A DNA stretch of 64,000 nt, taken from contig JAENZN010000003.1 of assembly GCA_016841245.1 (NCBI GenBank), positions 124,001 to 188,000 of the forward strand, given 5' to 3'. The stretch is from Syntrophomonas sp. GTDB taxonomy: Bacteria > Bacillota > Syntrophomonadia > Syntrophomonadales > Syntrophomonadaceae. This document shows positions 61,438 to 64,000 of this stretch, piece by piece. How positions within the stretch are numbered: position 1 is the first letter of the stretch; each line of letters opens with the position of its first letter. Under the pieces are notes generated by a model, which was given only the letters and a program-made list of their open reading frames with translations, made no database searches and was not told the origin of the DNA. Made by a program: the position numbers and the translations under genes.

Positions 61438-61917
61438 ATGGAAAAAAAACATTTAAACATACTCCTTTTTAGCGGTGACTATGATAAATGTCTGGCCGCC
61501 TTTATCCTGGCTAATGGTGCTGCAGGTATGGGAGTTACAGTGACAATTTTTTGTGCCTTCTGGGGACTTCTGATTCTTAGAGACCCAAACAAAATGGATA
61601 ATGATACGAAAGACCTTTTTGAAAAAATGTTTTCGTCATTTACCCCGGCAGGAGCAGAACAGCTGCCCCTTTCAAAAATGAACTTGGCCGGGGTGGGTAA
61701 AACTATGCTTTTGAATATGATGGATGATAAACAAACCCCTCATCTGCAGGACTTCCTGGAAGGTGCACAAAAAAAAGGAGTCAAATTCTGTGCCTGTAAA
61801 TTATCGATGGAGATAATGGGCTTTAAGGCAGAGGAACTGCTATCAGGTATTGAAGTAGTAGATGTTAACAATTATCTTCAAGACGCACTGCAAGCAAATG
61901 CTCAGTTTTTTATCTGA
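61438..61917 (+). CDS. DsrE/DsrF-like family protein
   Basis: The 159-residue protein begins at the ATG at 61438 (a TTG at 61435 is in frame; TAAGGAG upstream). It has the DsrE-like Rossmann-type fold: HLNILLFSGDYDKCLAAFIL at the start and FCAFWGLLILRDP as the second strand. Near the C-terminus, GVKFCACKLSMEIMGF carries the cysteines that in this family carry or transfer sulfane sulfur. ELLSGIEVVDVNNYL ends the domain. A cysteine-desulfurase-like gene follows 75 bp later, which supports a role in sulfur relay; this is inference. Confidence 0.88.
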   Translation: MEKKHLNILLFSGDYDKCLAAFILANGAAGMGVTVTIFCAFWGLLILRDPNKMDNDTKDLFEKMFSSFTPAGAEQLPLSKMNLAGVGKTMLLNMMDDKQTPHLQDFLEGAQKKGVKFCACKLSMEIMGFKAEELLSGIEVVDVNNYLQDALQANAQFFI

Positions 61918-61992
61918 TCCCAGGGATAATGTAACTTACGCCCCCCTTTGACATAGTATATATAAAAATGTTTAAAAGGGTGCATTTTGTTC

Positions 61993-63408
61993 ATGAATAG
62001 TTTTGATCAAGCTAAAATACTAAGAAAAAATATCAAGGGTATCAAGCAGATGGTAGCAGTGAAAGGAAAAAGGAAAAAACAATATATTCATTTTGATAAT
62101 GCCGCCAGTACTCCAGCTCTGCAGTCGGTATTAAATGACTTAAACGGGTTTTTAGACTGGTATTCAGGTGTGCATCGGGGAACCGGGCATAAGTCGATGG
62201 TAAGTTCCAGGATATACGATGATTGTCATAGTGCTATAGGTCAATTTGTTAATGCAGACCAGGCCAGGGACACAATTATCATGGTTAATAATACTACTGA
62301 AGCAATAAATAAATTATCGTATCGGCTGCATCTCAAGCCTTCAGATGTGGTAGTAACTACCGATATGGAGCATCATTCCAATGATTTGCCCTGGAGGGGA
62401 AAGGCGACGGTGGTATATGTCCGGGTTGATAAGGATGGAGTACTGGACTTGGATCACGCTGTACAATGTTTAAAGAAGAATTACCCCCGGATTAAGCTCT
62501 TAAGCGTTTGTGGAGCATCAAATGTCACCGGACATGTTAATGATGTTCATTTGCTGGCAGAAATGGCCCATGAATATGGATGCAGAATTATGGTGGATGG
62601 GGCCCAGCTTATACCCCACCGGCGTTTTGATATAAAGCCTCATTCAGACCCTCGGCATATAGATTTTCTTGCTTTCTCTGGACATAAAATCTTTTCTCCC
62701 TTTGGCTCCGGCGTATTAATAGGACCGCAGAAGTTCTTCGCTCAATATCCTCCTGACTATAAAGGTGGCGGAACAGTTAAAATAGTAATGAAGAAAAAGG
62801 TGTACTGGTCTGATCCCCCAGAAAGTGATGAGCCCGGGTCGCCCAATGTAATCGGTACTTATGCCCTGGCCAGGACTTTGAGTTATTTAAGCCAACTCGG
62901 AATGGACCTGCTGCAGGAACATGAAGAAGGTCTTATCAGCTATCTGTTAGAAAAAATGGGTAAAATTCCTGGAATTACAGTGTATGGCAGTGCCGACCGG
63001 GTTGGAGTAGTCACTTTTAATATTGACGGCCTTCCACATGCTTTGGTGGGAGCCATTTTATGTTATGAGGCTGGTATCGGTACCAGGACGGGGTGCTTTT
63101 GTGCTCAGAATTACGTGCGCCATCTGCTAGGTTTGGAAGAAAACCACGAGCATGTAAAACTTTATGATGATAACAGGAATGATAAAATACCTGGCATGGT
63201 TCGAGTTAGTCTGGCCGGATACAATACCCGGGAAGAGATTGATTACTTATTGCAGTGGATGAAAGATATAACTCGAAACAAATATGAATTTAAGAAACGA
63301 TACAAATTTTTTGCGGATCAGGGGAGCTTTATACCGGTTGGGTTTGCATCCGGGTCCTTGGTGGATAAAATCTATAAGCGTTGTATGAAGGGATCTCTCA
63401 TTAATTAA
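61993..63408 (+). CDS. Class V aminotransferase / cysteine-desulfurase-like PLP enzyme
   Basis: The ATG at 61993 (AAAAGGGTG upstream; a TTG at 61987 is also in frame) gives 471 residues. PLP-enzyme features are HFDNAASTPAL near the start, EHHSNDLPW, the HVNDVHLLAEMAHEYGCRIM strand-helix, VDGAQL, and the PLP lysine in FSGHKIFSPFGSGVL. A cysteine, in RTGCFCAQNYVR near residue 374, occupies the place where CsdA/NifS-type enzymes carry the persulfide loop. It would release sulfur from cysteine or a related substrate. The C-terminal tail of about 60 residues is longer than in SufS. Confidence 0.88.
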   Translation: MNSFDQAKILRKNIKGIKQMVAVKGKRKKQYIHFDNAASTPALQSVLNDLNGFLDWYSGVHRGTGHKSMVSSRIYDDCHSAIGQFVNADQARDTIIMVNNTTEAINKLSYRLHLKPSDVVVTTDMEHHSNDLPWRGKATVVYVRVDKDGVLDLDHAVQCLKKNYPRIKLLSVCGASNVTGHVNDVHLLAEMAHEYGCRIMVDGAQLIPHRRFDIKPHSDPRHIDFLAFSGHKIFSPFGSGVLIGPQKFFAQYPPDYKGGGTVKIVMKKKVYWSDPPESDEPGSPNVIGTYALARTLSYLSQLGMDLLQEHEEGLISYLLEKMGKIPGITVYGSADRVGVVTFNIDGLPHALVGAILCYEAGIGTRTGCFCAQNYVRHLLGLEENHEHVKLYDDNRNDKIPGMVRVSLAGYNTREEIDYLLQWMKDITRNKYEFKKRYKFFADQGSFIPVGFASGSLVDKIYKRCMKGSLIN

Positions 63409-63451
63409 AAGGCAGGAGAAGGGGTTTGGAAAACAGATGAATTCTATATAG

Positions 63452-63497
63452 AGCGGCTGTTCTTGCCGTTTTAGACCTTAGGGACAGCCGCTTTTAA
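63452..63497 (+). terminator. Rho-independent terminator
   Basis: AGCGGCTGT and ACAGCCGCT with a 23-base loop, followed by TTTTAATT. It ends the desulfurase-like transcript. Confidence 0.65.
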
Positions 63498-63585
63498 TTA
63501 GCGCTTCATTTATCTTATAAGGTCATTTGTATTTGCCCCGATACTATCCCAGACCAATGAACAGGATACCAAAAGACGCTTCGAT

Positions 63586-63975
63586 TTAAGCTTCTTCCAG
63601 TTCCGCAGTTGGGATTTTCTTCAGTAATACACCAAGTACATTAACATTCACAGCTTTCACTTTTAAGCCAGCCATGGTTTCCAGGGCTGTTTTTACTTCT
63701 TCTTGAACATTCTTCGCTAAAGCGGCAATTGGATATCCGTATACTGCCTCAATAAATAGTTCCAGCTGGATTTCACCCTCAAAAATTTCGATTTTAATAC
63801 CTTTTTTTGAGTTTCGCATTCCTAATCTTTTAGTCAAATCAGTACCTCGTCCACCGATCATGGATGCCACACCGTCGACCTTAATTGCAGATACGCCGGC
63901 AAGGGTAGATAGAACTTCCTCTTCTATAGTTATTGAACCCATGCGGTTGACAAAGCCTGGCTTTTTCATATCCAT
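63586..63975 (-). CDS. Asp23/Gls24 family protein
   Basis: The 129-residue protein has the Asp23/Gls24 pattern: GSITIEEEVLSTLAGVSAIK, VDGVASM, KGIKIEIFEGEIQLELFIEA, YGYPIAALAKNVQEEV and a C-terminal KAVNVNVLGV strand. These small proteins occur widely in Bacillota, near the membrane or in envelope-stress and fatty-acid contexts. The start at 63975 follows GGAAGGAGGCG. The gene is convergent with the desulfurase-like gene. Confidence 0.93.
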   Translation of the reverse strand: MDMKKPGFVNRMGSITIEEEVLSTLAGVSAIKVDGVASMIGGRGTDLTKRLGMRNSKKGIKIEIFEGEIQLELFIEAVYGYPIAALAKNVQEEVKTALETMAGLKVKAVNVNVLGVLLKKIPTAELEEA

Positions 63976-64000
63976 GCGTACGCCTCCTTCCTGGTATTAT

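Overview
The window looks like a chromosome segment of an anaerobic, low-to-moderate GC Bacillota, most like the Syntrophomonas / Syntrophomonadaceae type of syntrophic acid degrader. This rests on gene content, not on any database search. It is rich in acyl-CoA chemistry: an acyl-CoA dehydrogenase, thiolases, CoA-transferases, hydratases and an Old-Yellow-Enzyme-type flavoprotein. It also carries an Asp23/Gls24 protein, clostridial-type surface proteins, strong GGAGG ribosome sites and, most strikingly, pervasive sigma-54 control. I count three bacterial enhancer-binding proteins and ten -24/-12 promoters with exact GG-N10-GC spacing. There are no rRNA, tRNA or CRISPR features that I can see.

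Layout. 1-2.2 kb: end of an acetate-type transporter, a sigma-54-driven small ORF and a wrecked AAA/Mg-chelatase-like gene. 2.4-5.9 kb (minus): two paralogous butyryl/4-hydroxybutyrate-type CoA-transferases and a cold-shock protein. 6.2-15.6 kb (plus): a sigma-54-driven acyl-CoA catabolic cluster: acyl-CoA dehydrogenase, a Cys-less thiolase-fold protein paired with a DUF35 protein (Ltp2-like aldolase pair), enoyl-CoA hydratase, thioesterase, gamma-carbonic-anhydrase-like protein, two-subunit CoA-transferase, MaoC-like protein and a large FMN/FeS/FAD reductase. 15.9-17.2 kb: decaying ferredoxin and OYE genes. 17.5-24.6 kb: a sigma-54 activator, a large surface protein, a thiolase, and a ferredoxin pseudogene behind a sigma-54 promoter. 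25-30.5 kb: two SDRs and a metallo-hydrolase behind a sigma-54 promoter, an IS1182-type transposase remnant, a flavin reductase and a lipoate-protein ligase.

30.8-45.1 kb is the centrepiece. An AcoR-type activator is followed by a sigma-54 promoter and a long operon: a Lin0512 protein, a decayed small ORF, two tandem copies of TPP-dependent E1 alpha/beta, an AcoX-like kinase-fold protein, lipoyl E2, an AhpD-like CxxC protein, lipoyl synthase, a GcvH-like lipoyl carrier, a GlcD-like flavoprotein, a GlcF/HdrD-like CCG iron-sulfur protein and a DUF6506 protein. No dihydrolipoamide dehydrogenase (E3) is present. The suggestion is that dihydrolipoyl groups are reoxidised through the AhpD-like protein, the GcvH-like carrier and the flavin/iron-sulfur pair instead of by E3. 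This is an inference from gene order and motifs.

45-57 kb is mostly housekeeping or accessory: a metallo-hydrolase, DUF169, a YkoF-like protein, a large exported protein, ABC-F, HtpX, an RluA-family pseudouridine synthase and a metallophosphoesterase. It is interspersed with inverted-repeat elements built on a shared GACGGTTCT core and on shared TATAAATAT termini. 57-61 kb: a two-PAS sigma-54 activator and a thiolase behind two sigma-54 promoters, then a fragment of an acyl-CoA dehydrogenase. 61.4-64 kb: a DsrE-like protein, a cysteine-desulfurase-like enzyme and an Asp23 protein.

Several genes are visibly decaying (AAA ATPase, two ferredoxins, OYE, transposase, acyl-CoA dehydrogenase tail, small operon ORF), and some keep an intact sigma-54 promoter upstream.
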